Of a DNA stretch of 30,135 bases, positions 19,689 through 30,135 are shown piece after piece (within the stretch, counting starts at the first letter, position 1; each line of letters opens with the position of its first letter). Source of the DNA: a virus. The stretch is taken from positions 1-30,135 of IMG/VR virus record IMGVR_UViG_3300042350_003018; one strand, given 5' to 3'. The position numbers and the translations under genes were made by a program. The notes beneath the pieces were generated by a model that was not told the DNA's origin, ran no database searches, and saw only the letters and a program-made list of their open reading frames with translations.

Positions 19689-21250
19689 TAGAAAACCCTA
19701 ATAATATACACAATATTTTGTGATGGATTAGCAATATTTGCTGTAATATTTAGAGCACCAGTTAAGGTTTCGGCAAGAAGATCACCTTTACTGACATCAT
19801 TTACTGGATGCGTTGTTGGTCCCTTCAATCCATCTCCCATACTCAATTCAAATGTTCCATGATCATGTGGTCTTAACGTTGCTAAAGAAGGATCTTGAGT
19901 AGAAGGAGTATTACTCAAAGTGGTTGGATATGTTCCATCTCTAAAAGTTACTTCTCTCGTTTGACTACCACTTCCTCCTATATTTTTACTCAACTCTACT
20001 TCATAGGTATAATTTGATGTTCCCAATCTAGTAATACCGACGACTTGCGTTCCTGGTTCCAAATATGTTCCAGAGAGATCAGAAGTTTTTACTAACATGA
20101 ATGGTCTAATCTTTGTTTCATCAGTACCAATATCACCACTCACAACAAATTTAGTTGCTTGAGAAACTAATTGCACACTTGTAGAGAAGGCTGGTCTATT
20201 TTCTGGATCATCAGAGATTGCAGTTGGTCCAATATATGGAGCTCCTCCAGTACCTGTATTATATCCAAAGTAATTTCTAGTACCAAACATTTCTATAGGT
20301 CTTGGAAAATATCCAGTCCATGCTTTCATAGCATGAGTTGTTTTTGCTTTAGCTGTAAAAGTATCAGTAAAAGGACTCAATCCCTCATAAACATAATCCG
20401 CTGTGGTAGAAGGTGGAATTTGAGAATAATCATTTTGTGCTGTACTTATAAATTCACTAAATTCGCTAGTTTGAATTAAGGTTGTATCATCATAATATGT
20501 TACGAAACCAGTTCCACTACACCACCTAGCATGATCTGCTGGACGTTCTGCTCTAAGCCAACTAATACTTGGACAACCAGCAGCTCCAGATTGACTTCCA
20601 CCAACTGTGAATGTAGATGGTTCGAACAATTCGGGACCAGGACCACCACCAGTTGCTGAAGTATAATCACCAGGGTGATTGTGAGATGGGGTATGTCCAA
20701 TACTCAATTTTCTTCCAATAGTATAAACTGTTGTGGTAAAAGTTGGAGGTGTTATTGTAATATTAGTTTCGCCAGTTCCACCAGTTATTTTTCCAACAAA
20801 AACGATATCAGATGGTATAGTAAATACAATATTTGTATCAGCGGATATTAAGGTTGGTATTGATTTTGATAATCCATCTTCAACAACTAAAGATTGTCCA
20901 GCAGAGTCAACCAGTTGAGTGTAAGCATCTTGTTGTCCAGCATAATATCTAGAATCAAATAGCATCGATGGTTCCAAATCTATCATAAGTCTTCCAACTA
21001 GATTTGGAACTTTGACGGTTCCAGTATAATGTGGAAATGTCCCTGCAACTTCAGTTCCTCCATAACTATTGCCAATTATAGAAGTAAAAAGTGGATATCT
21101 ACTTGCAGGCCACACAGCTCCATCACATAGTTCCCACCCACGAGGAATATTCGATGCTAGATTACCATCGTTACCATCACCCGCCCATGGCATAATTGTG
21201 CCAATTTTGGCGGTTTTCATGGTCTTTAATTGACCGTATCTTTGTGCCAT
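19688..21250 (-). CDS. Collar-domain tail fibre protein (520 aa)
   Basis: Starts MAQRYGQLKTMKTAKIGTIM; a collar domain covers about residues 15-100: GTIMPWAGDG, PRGWELCDGAVWPASRYPLF, IIGNSYGG, VKVPNLVGRLMID. Short tail-fibre genes carrying this domain (T4 gp12 and its relatives) bind receptor or attach at the baseplate. The rest is beta-rich and ends PSQNIVYIIRVF, similar to the ends of the next two fibre genes. It begins 10 bp after the giant gene's stop. Cys residues are few, unlike the 676-residue protein. Confidence 0.9.
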   Translation of the reverse strand: MAQRYGQLKTMKTAKIGTIMPWAGDGNDGNLASNIPRGWELCDGAVWPASRYPLFTSIIGNSYGGTEVAGTFPHYTGTVKVPNLVGRLMIDLEPSMLFDSRYYAGQQDAYTQLVDSAGQSLVVEDGLSKSIPTLISADTNIVFTIPSDIVFVGKITGGTGETNITITPPTFTTTVYTIGRKLSIGHTPSHNHPGDYTSATGGGPGPELFEPSTFTVGGSQSGAAGCPSISWLRAERPADHARWCSGTGFVTYYDDTTLIQTSEFSEFISTAQNDYSQIPPSTTADYVYEGLSPFTDTFTAKAKTTHAMKAWTGYFPRPIEMFGTRNYFGYNTGTGGAPYIGPTAISDDPENRPAFSTSVQLVSQATKFVVSGDIGTDETKIRPFMLVKTSDLSGTYLEPGTQVVGITRLGTSNYTYEVELSKNIGGSGSQTREVTFRDGTYPTTLSNTPSTQDPSLATLRPHDHGTFELSMGDGLKGPTTHPVNDVSKGDLLAETLTGALNITANIANPSQNIVYIIRVF

Positions 21251-21260
21251 AGGATTTAAA

Positions 21261-24200
21261 TTATAGTTCGACTAACCACCAACCACGAAGATTGGAAGGA
21301 ATTTCTGTAGCATTTGGATCATTTGGAGCATCAGTATTACCAACATATAGAAGACCGAATGCTGCGTTTCTTGTTTGAACAATTAGTTCACCACCGTTAT
21401 AAGGCGCTGAAAGTAATGTTGTTCCAGTACCAGAAACCAATCTCGATCCAACTGTGTCACCTTGAATTGCAACTGGGTCTGTAGTTGGTGATAGAGCTCT
21501 GATTACAAGATTTGTATTGTAGCTAAGATTACCAGTCAATTCAACGAATCTAATAATATCTCCAGTTACAGCGTTAGATGGTAAGTAAAGAACCATGTTA
21601 CCACCAGTTGATAGATTCAACAAGTAGTTATTATTTGGTTGTAGTGCATTTCCTACTGTTTGTCCAATACCAGTTGGTGATTGAGAAACATAGGTCCATC
21701 TTCTACCACCATTAGCAGTAAAGTATTGAGTAATACCAAATGCATCAACGGATCCATCTTGATACATGATGAAGTCTTTTGGACCAGATGCTGCACTACC
21801 AGCGGATCCAAGATTATCAATATGTAAAATCTTGGTTGATGGAGATGCAGTATCTCTTACCTCGCCCTTGACATATAGACTAGATCCCATCTCAACAGAA
21901 CCATCAAGTCTTCTGACTCTGAAGTTTAGATCATTATTACATGATCCATTTTCTTGACATTGTTGGTTATAAACCAACAGATCACCAAAGATATTAGCAA
22001 ATCCGTTGAGATACATACCAGTCTTGCCAGTATATTCGTCAATAATTGCTCCATCTCCAGAGTGTCCATCATCATTAGCAACGTTGAATACGATGGTAGT
22101 TCCATCGCCACCAAACATTCTCAAATTACCACTAGTAATGTTTAGATCACCATGAGTTGTTAGATTTCCACCACCGAAGAATCTATCAAAATTGTTCTCT
22201 CCATCCAATCTGACAGACTTAGGAAGTCTTACACCAAATATTGGGTCATTTGCGCCATTAATGCTGTCTGGATAGAAGAATTCATTATCAATTCTGATGA
22301 TATGCTCATAATCTAGTTTCTCTGGAATGAGGTCTCCGTTTACTAACTTGATTCTAATCTTATTTGGATTAGTATTTGGAGATTCAACAGATACTCTACC
22401 AGTAGCAGGAATTGCTTCGGAAAGAGTTGTTGTTCTGAAATCTTTTTGGATTTTAACAACTACTGCTCCAGGTTGCCATGCTTGTGCTGTTGTCGTTTCC
22501 TGTGCTCTACCACCAGATGGATATGTACCATTTGAAGAAGTTGGTAGGAAATGAATTCCTGCAGTATCTCCAGTACTTGATATAAATGGATTATCAGTAA
22601 TTCTGATAATTTCCATCTTAGTTGTTGTTAATGTGGTTCCATCAACAATTGCAACCAGATCTCCCTTGGAGAATCCGCTGATACTTACAACAGGAATATT
22701 TGATGTTGATGCTAGAATTGCACCAGTTGCTTGGTTAGCATAAGTTGTTGTAAGTGGACCACCAACCTGAATAGTAAATGGATCTCTACGATAAACATAA
22801 ACTGGTGTTGTTGTGCTATGGGCAGCAGCGGTTGTTCCCGCAAGAGATCCAATTGCAAATACGGTAGCATAAGTGCTTCCTAAAACAGTATCTCCTGTGC
22901 AAACATCAATTTGTGCTGTCGTGTACAATTCATTCTTTAATGTTAGTTTAGTGTTGTCTGCTGTTCCAGCACCACCACATTGACCAGTTAAAGTAAGATT
23001 TCCATAGATGAATGTTGATGTATTGATATTACCAGGATCACCAAGAGAAACACTACCAGTAACACTATCGACTTCAAATACAGTTTCTTCTGCTTGTGTA
23101 TCACAACCATTCTTGATGCTGAACTTCTTAGCGACCTGAGCCAAGAGAGAAGCAATCTTAAATACTTCGCCCTGATCTGCTACACCATCATTATTGCTAT
23201 CATTTCTATCAATAATTACATAATCATTTGTCGTTAGCTGTCCACCAAATTCCGCCAGATACACATTCTCCTGTGTTCCAGATGCATCAATACCCTGAGT
23301 AATCCAAGTTGCATCAAATGCAACGTTTACTTTCCAAACGTTTGTTGTATCTGGGTGATTTGTCTTGATAGCAGTAAATGTACCAAGTGGTTGACGACGA
23401 ACCTTGAGATAGTATGGTGCTTCTTCTGCGCCCTGTAGTCCATCTTCAGTAATTCTAACAATTTCTGGATGTGTAGAACCAGTAATTGGAGTATCGATAA
23501 CCATGTAATCGCCAGCCTTGAAGTATGGGGTTGGCTTATACTTCATAGGAATGTAGTATTCTGATCCAGTTAGTGCTGGTAATGTAGCACCTTCAGGTCC
23601 AGCTCCAGGAATTGCTGCTTGGAAGTTAGAAACACCAGAATTTCCACCCCACACTCCAGCACCAGCAGTATCAATTCTGTTGAAACCAGCAGTTAGTTCT
23701 GCTGGAGTTGGTGCATTCTGATTAACAACGCCAACAACAAATACATTAATGATGTCGATATTAGAGTTATATGTATTTTGTCCAAGAATTCCAGAAGAAT
23801 GACTGAACGATGTAGATCCTAGTTGTGCTCTATTTCCAACGAAGGAGAAGGAAGCAAAACCTCCACAAAGAGTTACATTTGAATTGAAGCGGGCGGCGGC
23901 ATCTACAACTAGGTTATTTCTAACTTTAGTTTGTCCACCCTGACCACCAATATTGATCTCAGATGCATTAGTTGCAAAATCAAGAGTTTGAGTGTTGCCA
24001 GTAAAGAATTGAACAATACCAGCTTCAGTTCCAACAGAAACAACCATCTCTGGATTGAGTCTATTACCACCCTGAAGTTTGTTAGCACCAAATACTACAT
24101 CTCCAGCAAAGTTAACTCTTCTTGTTCCAAAGGTTGTATATGAGTTAGAAGAGTTGTTACCGTATGCTCCACCAATTTGAACTTTAGAAATAGCACCAGC

Positions 24201-27200
24201 AGAATCTGTAATATCTCCAAGGAAGATATTCGAATGATCTGTGTTGTTGCCAATAAAGATAAACTGGTCATCTGTATATGCATCACCAATTTCGATATAC
24301 GAAACATTATTAGCAAATCTGAGACCCTTAGAATTTGCCTTGCTAAGAACTCCACCAGTGACCGATAGTTGACCAGTAAATTGAGTTGAAGTAGAACCAT
24401 TTAAGAAGTTAAACGATCCAGTTGTAATACCAGTTCTGACTTCAGCAGTATCAGTTCCACTATCAGTATAGATCTCAACATCACGCTCAAATCTAGCGTC
24501 TTCGGTAAATCTTGAATCACCAACAACAACAAGTGCTCTATTGAGTTGTTTATCTGCTACAGTTTCATCGGTATTAATACCAATTCTACCTAGATTATTA
24601 CCTCTTGATGCTTCAGTAATTGCAACGGTTCTTGTATCAACTCTTAAGGTGCTATAATCAGTTGGAGATAGACTATCACCACCAACTACGAATGCATCAG
24701 CAATAGCATTCTTATCACGGTCAGCAAAATTAGTATGCTGTAGATAATTTGTAGTCTTCTTACCGCTGATGTAGGAATTACCAACGACATCAAGGTTTGC
24801 ACGAGGATCTGTTGTAGCAGCATCAACAAATGCATTTGTATGTGCGCTATGTGGAGAACGAGCAACTGTGTTAATACCTAACTTGTAATTACCAATTGTC
24901 TCAGTTTCTGTTCTGATAGCTTCAGCACCAATAACACCAACTTCTTTCCAATTAGCGTTAGAGAACTCAATTATTGGAAGAGGTGTTCCAGCACTAGTTG
25001 CCTGAGCAATTAAACCCGCCCAAGACTGCACAAGAGCTGGTCTCTGAGCAAGAATCTGGAAGTAAACATATGGTTTTGATGGAGAGAAAGCATCTCCATT
25101 TGGAGAGTAGATAACCCAAGTTAGATTTAGATTTGCATCTGGATAATTCTTAAATCTGATCTGAGAAGCAGAAGTAATACCAATATCTTGACATGGAATA
25201 GTTAAACCAGTTACAGAAGATCTGAACGTAACTTTAACTACATTACTGCCATCAAAAATAACATTATCAACAGAATTATTTGCAATTACTTGATAGTAGT
25301 TTGCAAAGATCCATCCAAGAGATCCAGACTTACCAACTTCAGATCCCTTCAATAGTATATCACCAGTTGTTGGTAATACACCACCGTAAGTCACAAATTG
25401 AGCAGCATTAACTCTTGTTCCACCAGCAGATATTAGAGGTGATTGATTTGGTGTGATATTAGAAGCAACACCAAGAACACTATGAGTTTGGATTAGATAT
25501 TCCTGACCATTTCCTCTGGAATTGAATGCAAATATCGCAGATTGAATTCTATTCTTACCAAGTTTAATGTCGCCCTTGCTAACTGGTCTGAATGAAGTTC
25601 TATCAAGTCCTGCATCTTGCTGTGGTTGAGGAGGAACAGGATCAACAGGAGAAACATTAGAACGAATGATTAATGCATCACGCTCTTGGATCAAATCATT
25701 ATCCTGTACAGAGATAACAACAGGTGATTCAAAATTAGTTACAAGTGTTCCATCTCCACCAACAACAGTGAAGTTCTCATTAAATGTTACAGGAGTGTCA
25801 AATGTAGTGACGAGACCTCCAATTACGTCATTCTCATCACCATCATCGGTTAGACTTGCTTTATCAATAAATGTCTCTTCACCAGTGATAGCATTAATTC
25901 TTCTGTTACCAATGTAGAGATCACCCTGAGAGTTAATACCCGTGTAGAAGACGATACCAGCGTCCTGTTTCTTAGCTTGGGCATAGAAGTCCTGATCTGG
26001 AGTTAAGACGACTTCCTGACGAGCTGGGAGACCAGTGGAGTAGTTACCAGGACCGAAACCTAGGTATTCAAACGTATGGTTACCAGCACGAGCAATAGAT
26101 GGTCTACGGAGTTCAACATAGTATCTCTGATCAGAGACTACTGTGCTGCTACCAGAGATTGGAATGATACGATCTTCAGATCCAGAAGTTGCATTACCTT
26201 CTTGTGCTTGAATAGAAGCATTTAAGGTCTTGCCGTATTTTACAACTGTTCCACTATATGTGTTACCAGCAAATGCAGACTGCTGAATAAGGTCACCAAT
26301 TGTTTCTCTAGTTACAGAGTTCTTATAATCGTTAACTGTAACTAAACCATGAGTATAGTTATCAGCAGCAGATGATGTTGCTGGTGGATCGATAAGAGCA
26401 GCATAGTAATCCTTCTCTTCGTTAGTTGTTCCGTTCTTCTGGAACCAGAGAGGATCGTTTCTGTAGTTTAGAGGATATAGTCTGCTAACTGGCTGCGAGA
26501 ACTTAAAGTTCTTGAAGTTGTTAGTTACGCCAGCACCAGTTGGGAATGGTGAAATGTTACCACGTAAGCAGGTTAGGTAGTAGATACCATCTTGCTGACC
26601 AGCAATACGACGCTGTAGAGTTTCAGTAGCAAAGATATAGAATGTATCTTCGATGATACCTGCATCTTCTACGCCAGCAACATAGTATTCAATACCAGCA
26701 TCATCTTGGATCTTATCACCAGGAGTAATGGTATAAACATTAGATCCATTCTGTCTCCAGTAGTATTCAGGATATCCCTTACGAATAAGGGTCTTAAGTG
26801 GTAGGGATTTACCCATGTCCTGATCTTCTAGCATATCAGCGAAGACAGAACCCTGAGTAAATCTTACGTCCGCATACTCACTATATTCTAGTTTTCCTCC
26901 ACCAATGCCCTTGATGATCAAGTAATGATCACCACCAACGCTATAGTAAGCATGAATAAAGGCAAATCCAGATGAAGCACCAGTGAAGAATACTTTATTA
27001 GCAAGAATACTTTGTGTCTTATTTGTTACGAAGTCGCCACCCTGAGGAGCAGTAATCTTCACAGTGGTAAAGATTTCGTTTCTTAATCCAGGGAAGTTTA
27101 GAGAATCTACAGTGTGATCGTATACAGTAAGTTCAAGATACTTGATATTTGGATCTAGAACATCTGATACATAACGACCACTCTGAATTGTTGCTTGAAT

Positions 27201-30135
27201 TCCAGAACTGAACTTAGCAAATGCACGGTAATCAATACCCTGATTTGTTAGATCTTTCTTAAATGGATCATAAGCAGCTTCAGTATTCAGATCATTAGTT
27301 TCAAACTGTTCTGCTGTATATCCAATATACTCACCAGCTTGAACTGGGTTTTCAAACCTAGCACCGTATACAGAACCAGAAACTGGTTTCAATAGAATTT
27401 TCTGCGGAACTAACTTACGGGTGTCGTCAGTTCTTGTCTTGAGAACAAATCCATTGATAGGATCTCTTGCATTCTCAAGATACTTAGGAATGACGTAACG
27501 AACTTTATAGGTTCTATCATTAGCACCTCTAGTGTCATCAAGACGCTCATACCACATATCTGTGGTTCTTGGTCTATCAGAGTAATCATCTTCGTTAATT
27601 CTGGTAAAGATATTCTTAGCAATATCGTTAGGAGTTCCACCAGTAACAACATCCTTACACTGGATATACCACTTACCAGTGCTTGACTTAGCATCAGTAA
27701 ATGATGGGTCAAATCTCATAGGAGATCTACGCTTGTTAGCATAGACATCAAATCTGATACCAGCTTGTCCAGCAAAGAACTGAATTGGATTTACATTATT
27801 AATTGCATCAGCATGAGTTTTGTGAATTGTAAATACTCTGTCATTCTGATAACGAGCAAAGAATTCTACTTGAGGATTAATTCTTCCAACATCAGAACTC
27901 TGAGGATTTGTTACTGCTACAGTTGGATCACTCTGATATGTCTGAGAAACTAATGGAAGTTGTCCACCTTCAATTTCTCTAAAGAATACTCTTTGTGGTG
28001 TTGTAGCAGCAGATGGTCTATCAAAGATGTGTGAAACATCTGTCTCAATACCAGCATTAACTGTATTGGTTAAATTACATCTATAGTTGTGAAGATCATA
28101 CTTGTCATCTAATACAAACTGGTAGAGGTCAATTTCTACATTTTGATCAATACTTTCAGTCTCAGAAGCATAGATGTAGATACCAGCAGCTGCATTTTCC
28201 TTAGATGTAGCAAGCATCAACTTGGTTTGATCACTTCCATCGAAGTAAGTTGTGGTGCTATAATCTGCTGGTTGTGTTCTTCTGCCAGGAGCAATTACAT
28301 AATATGTTCTATTTGGTTCGAAACCTTTTGGAAGTCTTACAAGTCTCTTGTCAACTTCAACATACTTACCAGTAGTAATATCAAAACGTGGACGTGGAAC
28401 AAGTCTTACTGGAGTTCCTGTCTCAAAGTTGTGTGCGTTGGTTGAACCATAACCAGTTGTATCAATTGTAAAGACAGTAGCACGAGAAGCAAAGAGAGCA
28501 GTATTAACTGTTTGCTCTTGTAGTGCAACAGTTCCAAGACCACTATTAATGATCGTTGTAATGTTACCAATTAAGGTAATGATTGCATTAGCAGTGCTTG
28601 CACATTCTCTTTGAGTTGGAGCACTTGGAGTGAATGCAGTTGTGTCTTGGATGACATCAGGATTGATGTTCTCTGGTCCTACAGTTACTCTCTGTGGAAG
28701 AATATTTGCCCAAGCACCCTTCTCATAGGTGAAGTATAGTTTTGTGCTTGTGCTTGATTGTAGAGCGTTTACAGTATTACCAGTGGTAAATCTGGAATTT
28801 GCAACACCAAGTTCAATTGTCGTATTGCTTACAATTCTCTTTACGAATGTATCCTTTGGAATGTTGGTGTATATTGGAACAGCACCAGCTTGTAGAAGTC
28901 CATTTACATAAGGAGTTGGAGTATTTGCATACTCAACAACTCTCATTCCAATTACAATACCACGAGTATCCGATACATTGACAAGAGCAGAACCAGTAGA
29001 TGTAACACAATTGACGGCAAGCATGTCAAAGTTACGCATCGCTGCAATCGCAAGATCGCCAACGTAGTTCCAAGCATCAATAGTTTCAGTCTTTTCCCCA
29101 TCGATATAGGTTAGGTTGTTGCCAACATAGTATGCTTCACCAGCTTGGATGGAGTTAACGTTACCACCAAGTCTGAGGTCATTAACAACAGCATCAACGA
29201 TGTAGGATACGTCACGATAGCACTTAGATTGCTTAGCATTAGCAATGAAATCTCCAGCGTTTACTTGTGGTAGACCTGCAAGAGATCCAGTGCCAACTGC
29301 ATCAGTAACAATATCAAATAGGTTTTCAATTGTAGAGCGAACGTTGGCACAATCCCACTCACCGTTGCTTAGAGATGGAAGAGTGTTGAGGTTGCCAGCT
29401 TGCAGGGCGTCACAAACTATACCAATAAGAGTATCAATCGTTGATAGAACATCAGAACAGTTACCTAGAGCATAGGTTGTTGGTTGTGATGGAGCAACTC
29501 TAGTAATGCCAGTTAGGTTACCAACTCCACCATCATTACCAATTGCCTGAATGATGATACCAAGTAGAGTATCTACAGCACCAACTGCAGATCCACACTT
29601 AGGTAGTAGTTCATCAGCATCCCAATCATTGACAATTGTAAGATCTTTCTTCTGAGTGAATGTATTACCAGCAGATACAGAAACAGTTTCGTTTCTTAGA
29701 ACTTGAATTGCAACCTTTTTAACTTCTGTGAAGACCTTAGCAGCTTCATCACGCTCAGCATCAATAAATGTCTGAATTGGTTGTCCGTTGAGTGTATTGG
29801 TTACATAGACATTTGCTGCGTCATAAGTCTTGGAGTTACCACCAAACTTGACGTTCCACATTACTGCATCTAGAACATCATAAACGTCATCAAGACAATC
29901 TTGCTCAGTGTTTCCAGTCTGTGGAACATAAGAAGGATATGCTGACTTCATGCGTAGGTATGCTTCCTTAGCAATGAACTGCTTGTTATCAAGAACAAGG
30001 TTATAAGCATCAGCATGAATGTCAGCAACAAATGCTGGATCTTCTGTGGTATCAAGTGTGAGTGTAAGATCTCTATTGTAGTACTGGTTATTAACAGCAC
30101 GGTTCATTAGATCAGCAGCTCTCTTAAATGCTGTG
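21261..30135 (-). CDS. Giant fibre-like virion protein (5' end outside window)
   Basis: At least 2957 residues; the frame stays open through the window edge (upstream of the Met at 30107 reads TAFKRAADL), so 30107 is probably an internal Met. The visible N-terminal 360 residues contain two kinds of repeated units (see repeat feature). The middle holds many beta-rich modules typical of T4-like cyanophage fibre proteins (for example IGGQGGQTKVRNNLVVDAA and repeated GNSYISGKK-like turns). The C-terminus ends with IPSNLRGWWLVEL. No enzyme motif seen. Most likely a long tail fibre or other distal structural protein, the largest gene of this module. Length itself is notable; the function is inferred from position next to collar-domain fibres. 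Confidence 0.85.
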   Translation of the reverse strand, partial: TAFKRAADLMNRAVNNQYYNRDLTLTLDTTEDPAFVADIHADAYNLVLDNKQFIAKEAYLRMKSAYPSYVPQTGNTEQDCLDDVYDVLDAVMWNVKFGGNSKTYDAANVYVTNTLNGQPIQTFIDAERDEAAKVFTEVKKVAIQVLRNETVSVSAGNTFTQKKDLTIVNDWDADELLPKCGSAVGAVDTLLGIIIQAIGNDGGVGNLTGITRVAPSQPTTYALGNCSDVLSTIDTLIGIVCDALQAGNLNTLPSLSNGEWDCANVRSTIENLFDIVTDAVGTGSLAGLPQVNAGDFIANAKQSKCYRDVSYIVDAVVNDLRLGGNVNSIQAGEAYYVGNNLTYIDGEKTETIDAWNYVGDLAIAAMRNFDMLAVNCVTSTGSALVNVSDTRGIVIGMRVVEYANTPTPYVNGLLQAGAVPIYTNIPKDTFVKRIVSNTTIELGVANSRFTTGNTVNALQSSTSTKLYFTYEKGAWANILPQRVTVGPENINPDVIQDTTAFTPSAPTQRECASTANAIITLIGNITTIINSGLGTVALQEQTVNTALFASRATVFTIDTTGYGSTNAHNFETGTPVRLVPRPRFDITTGKYVEVDKRLVRLPKGFEPNRTYYVIAPGRRTQPADYSTTTYFDGSDQTKLMLATSKENAAAGIYIYASETESIDQNVEIDLYQFVLDDKYDLHNYRCNLTNTVNAGIETDVSHIFDRPSAATTPQRVFFREIEGGQLPLVSQTYQSDPTVAVTNPQSSDVGRINPQVEFFARYQNDRVFTIHKTHADAINNVNPIQFFAGQAGIRFDVYANKRRSPMRFDPSFTDAKSSTGKWYIQCKDVVTGGTPNDIAKNIFTRINEDDYSDRPRTTDMWYERLDDTRGANDRTYKVRYVIPKYLENARDPINGFVLKTRTDDTRKLVPQKILLKPVSGSVYGARFENPVQAGEYIGYTAEQFETNDLNTEAAYDPFKKDLTNQGIDYRAFAKFSSGIQATIQSGRYVSDVLDPNIKYLELTVYDHTVDSLNFPGLRNEIFTTVKITAPQGGDFVTNKTQSILANKVFFTGASSGFAFIHAYYSVGGDHYLIIKGIGGGKLEYSEYADVRFTQGSVFADMLEDQDMGKSLPLKTLIRKGYPEYYWRQNGSNVYTITPGDKIQDDAGIEYYVAGVEDAGIIEDTFYIFATETLQRRIAGQQDGIYYLTCLRGNISPFPTGAGVTNNFKNFKFSQPVSRLYPLNYRNDPLWFQKNGTTNEEKDYYAALIDPPATSSAADNYTHGLVTVNDYKNSVTRETIGDLIQQSAFAGNTYSGTVVKYGKTLNASIQAQEGNATSGSEDRIIPISGSSTVVSDQRYYVELRRPSIARAGNHTFEYLGFGPGNYSTGLPARQEVVLTPDQDFYAQAKKQDAGIVFYTGINSQGDLYIGNRRINAITGEETFIDKASLTDDGDENDVIGGLVTTFDTPVTFNENFTVVGGDGTLVTNFESPVVISVQDNDLIQERDALIIRSNVSPVDPVPPQPQQDAGLDRTSFRPVSKGDIKLGKNRIQSAIFAFNSRGNGQEYLIQTHSVLGVASNITPNQSPLISAGGTRVNAAQFVTYGGVLPTTGDILLKGSEVGKSGSLGWIFANYYQVIANNSVDNVIFDGSNVVKVTFRSSVTGLTIPCQDIGITSASQIRFKNYPDANLNLTWVIYSPNGDAFSPSKPYVYFQILAQRPALVQSWAGLIAQATSAGTPLPIIEFSNANWKEVGVIGAEAIRTETETIGNYKLGINTVARSPHSAHTNAFVDAATTDPRANLDVVGNSYISGKKTTNYLQHTNFADRDKNAIADAFVVGGDSLSPTDYSTLRVDTRTVAITEASRGNNLGRIGINTDETVADKQLNRALVVVGDSRFTEDARFERDVEIYTDSGTDTAEVRTGITTGSFNFLNGSTSTQFTGQLSVTGGVLSKANSKGLRFANNVSYIEIGDAYTDDQFIFIGNNTDHSNIFLGDITDSAGAISKVQIGGAYGNNSSNSYTTFGTRRVNFAGDVVFGANKLQGGNRLNPEMVVSVGTEAGIVQFFTGNTQTLDFATNASEINIGGQGGQTKVRNNLVVDAAARFNSNVTLCGGFASFSFVGNRAQLGSTSFSHSSGILGQNTYNSNIDIINVFVVGVVNQNAPTPAELTAGFNRIDTAGAGVWGGNSGVSNFQAAIPGAGPEGATLPALTGSEYYIPMKYKPTPYFKAGDYMVIDTPITGSTHPEIVRITEDGLQGAEEAPYYLKVRRQPLGTFTAIKTNHPDTTNVWKVNVAFDATWITQGIDASGTQENVYLAEFGGQLTTNDYVIIDRNDSNNDGVADQGEVFKIASLLAQVAKKFSIKNGCDTQAEETVFEVDSVTGSVSLGDPGNINTSTFIYGNLTLTGQCGGAGTADNTKLTLKNELYTTAQIDVCTGDTVLGSTYATVFAIGSLAGTTAAAHSTTTPVYVYRRDPFTIQVGGPLTTTYANQATGAILASTSNIPVVSISGFSKGDLVAIVDGTTLTTTKMEIIRITDNPFISSTGDTAGIHFLPTSSNGTYPSGGRAQETTTAQAWQPGAVVVKIQKDFRTTTLSEAIPATGRVSVESPNTNPNKIRIKLVNGDLIPEKLDYEHIIRIDNEFFYPDSINGANDPIFGVRLPKSVRLDGENNFDRFFGGGNLTTHGDLNITSGNLRMFGGDGTTIVFNVANDDGHSGDGAIIDEYTGKTGMYLNGFANIFGDLLVYNQQCQENGSCNNDLNFRVRRLDGSVEMGSSLYVKGEVRDTASPSTKILHIDNLGSAGSAASGPKDFIMYQDGSVDAFGITQYFTANGGRRWTYVSQSPTGIGQTVGNALQPNNNYLLNLSTGGNMVLYLPSNAVTGDIIRFVELTGNLSYNTNLVIRALSPTTDPVAIQGDTVGSRLVSGTGTTLLSAPYNGGELIVQTRNAAFGLLYVGNTDAPNDPNATEIPSNLRGWWLVEL
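29118..29897 (-). repeat. Internal protein repeats in the giant gene
   Basis: Two repeat types are visible near the start. Type 1: CLDDVYDVLDAVMWNVKFGG (from residue 71 counted from the Met at 30107) and CYRDVSYIVDAVVNDLRLGG (from 296). Type 2, three units: CGSAVGAVDTLLGIIIQAIG (171), CSDVLSTIDTLIGIVCDALQ (217) and CANVRSTIENLFDIVTDAVG (253), the last two followed by GNL..LP- or GSLAGLP-like segments. A further related unit, CASTANAIITLIG, occurs later. Likely repeated helical hairpins. Confidence 0.75.

Noticed and set aside
12466-21260. T4-like late promoters (TATAAATA) before the structural genes
   Set aside because: I looked at the gaps between the fibre genes and found only AT-rich spacers and imperfect matches; the late promoter probably lies upstream of the window.
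1-30135. tRNA genes, integrase/att sites, insertion sequences
   Set aside because: Nearly every base is covered by coupled minus-strand genes; no cloverleaf, transposase motif or terminal inverted repeats were seen.

Overview
This window looks like part of the genome of a T4-like myovirus of marine cyanobacteria (a cyanophage of Synechococcus or Prochlorococcus). Every supported gene lies on the minus strand. Genes are packed with ATGA and TGATG stop-start overlaps, and long runs of tiny genes alternate with tail-fibre genes of the phage-collar type. A glutaredoxin, a 2-oxoglutarate/Fe(II) hydroxylase and many short conserved-looking hypothetical proteins fit that group. Capsid, polymerase and photosynthesis genes are not in this stretch, so the assignment rests on gene style and family resemblance, not on a marker gene.

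Layout in the direction of transcription (high to low coordinates). (1) 30135-13067, virion module: the 3' 8.9 kb of a giant fibre-like protein (at least 2957 residues, 5' end outside the window), three successive collar-domain fibre proteins (520, 676 and 1232 residues, the last very glycine-rich), and a 291-residue protein with a tail-assembly-chaperone domain. (2) 13070-11573, an AT-rich block: unknown 114-residue protein, glutaredoxin, 105-residue protein, 2OG-Fe(II) oxygenase. (3) 11524-1, an accessory region of more than 35 small genes plus a ParB-like protein, a superfamily 2 helicase, a PD-(D/E)XK endonuclease paired with a Dam-type adenine methyltransferase, an RlpA-like peptidoglycan hydrolase with an intact candidate catalytic triad, and an AbrB-like protein.

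The accessory region appears to be cut into short transcription units. Seven units start with the same composite promoter: a 24-bp imperfect palindrome (TGTGMCAGTT, 4 bp, AACTGKCACA as a consensus), then 28-30 bp, then a TATAAT-like -10 box. On the minus strand these lie upstream of the genes starting at 499, 4385, 5351, 6295, 7735, 10035 and 11197. Two of them also carry an intrinsic terminator folded into the promoter, and three have a GATTAC-CTT-GTAATC-like palindrome over the -10 and probable start of transcription. Five of the seven palindromes sit inside the 3' end of the preceding gene, in three different reading frames, so they are conserved as DNA and not as peptide. I did not see this element in the structural module. 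This looks like an accessory-gene (early or middle) regulon, and it is the most interesting observation here.

No tRNA, rRNA, CRISPR array, insertion sequence or integration site was seen. No stretch longer than about 120 bp is without a gene.
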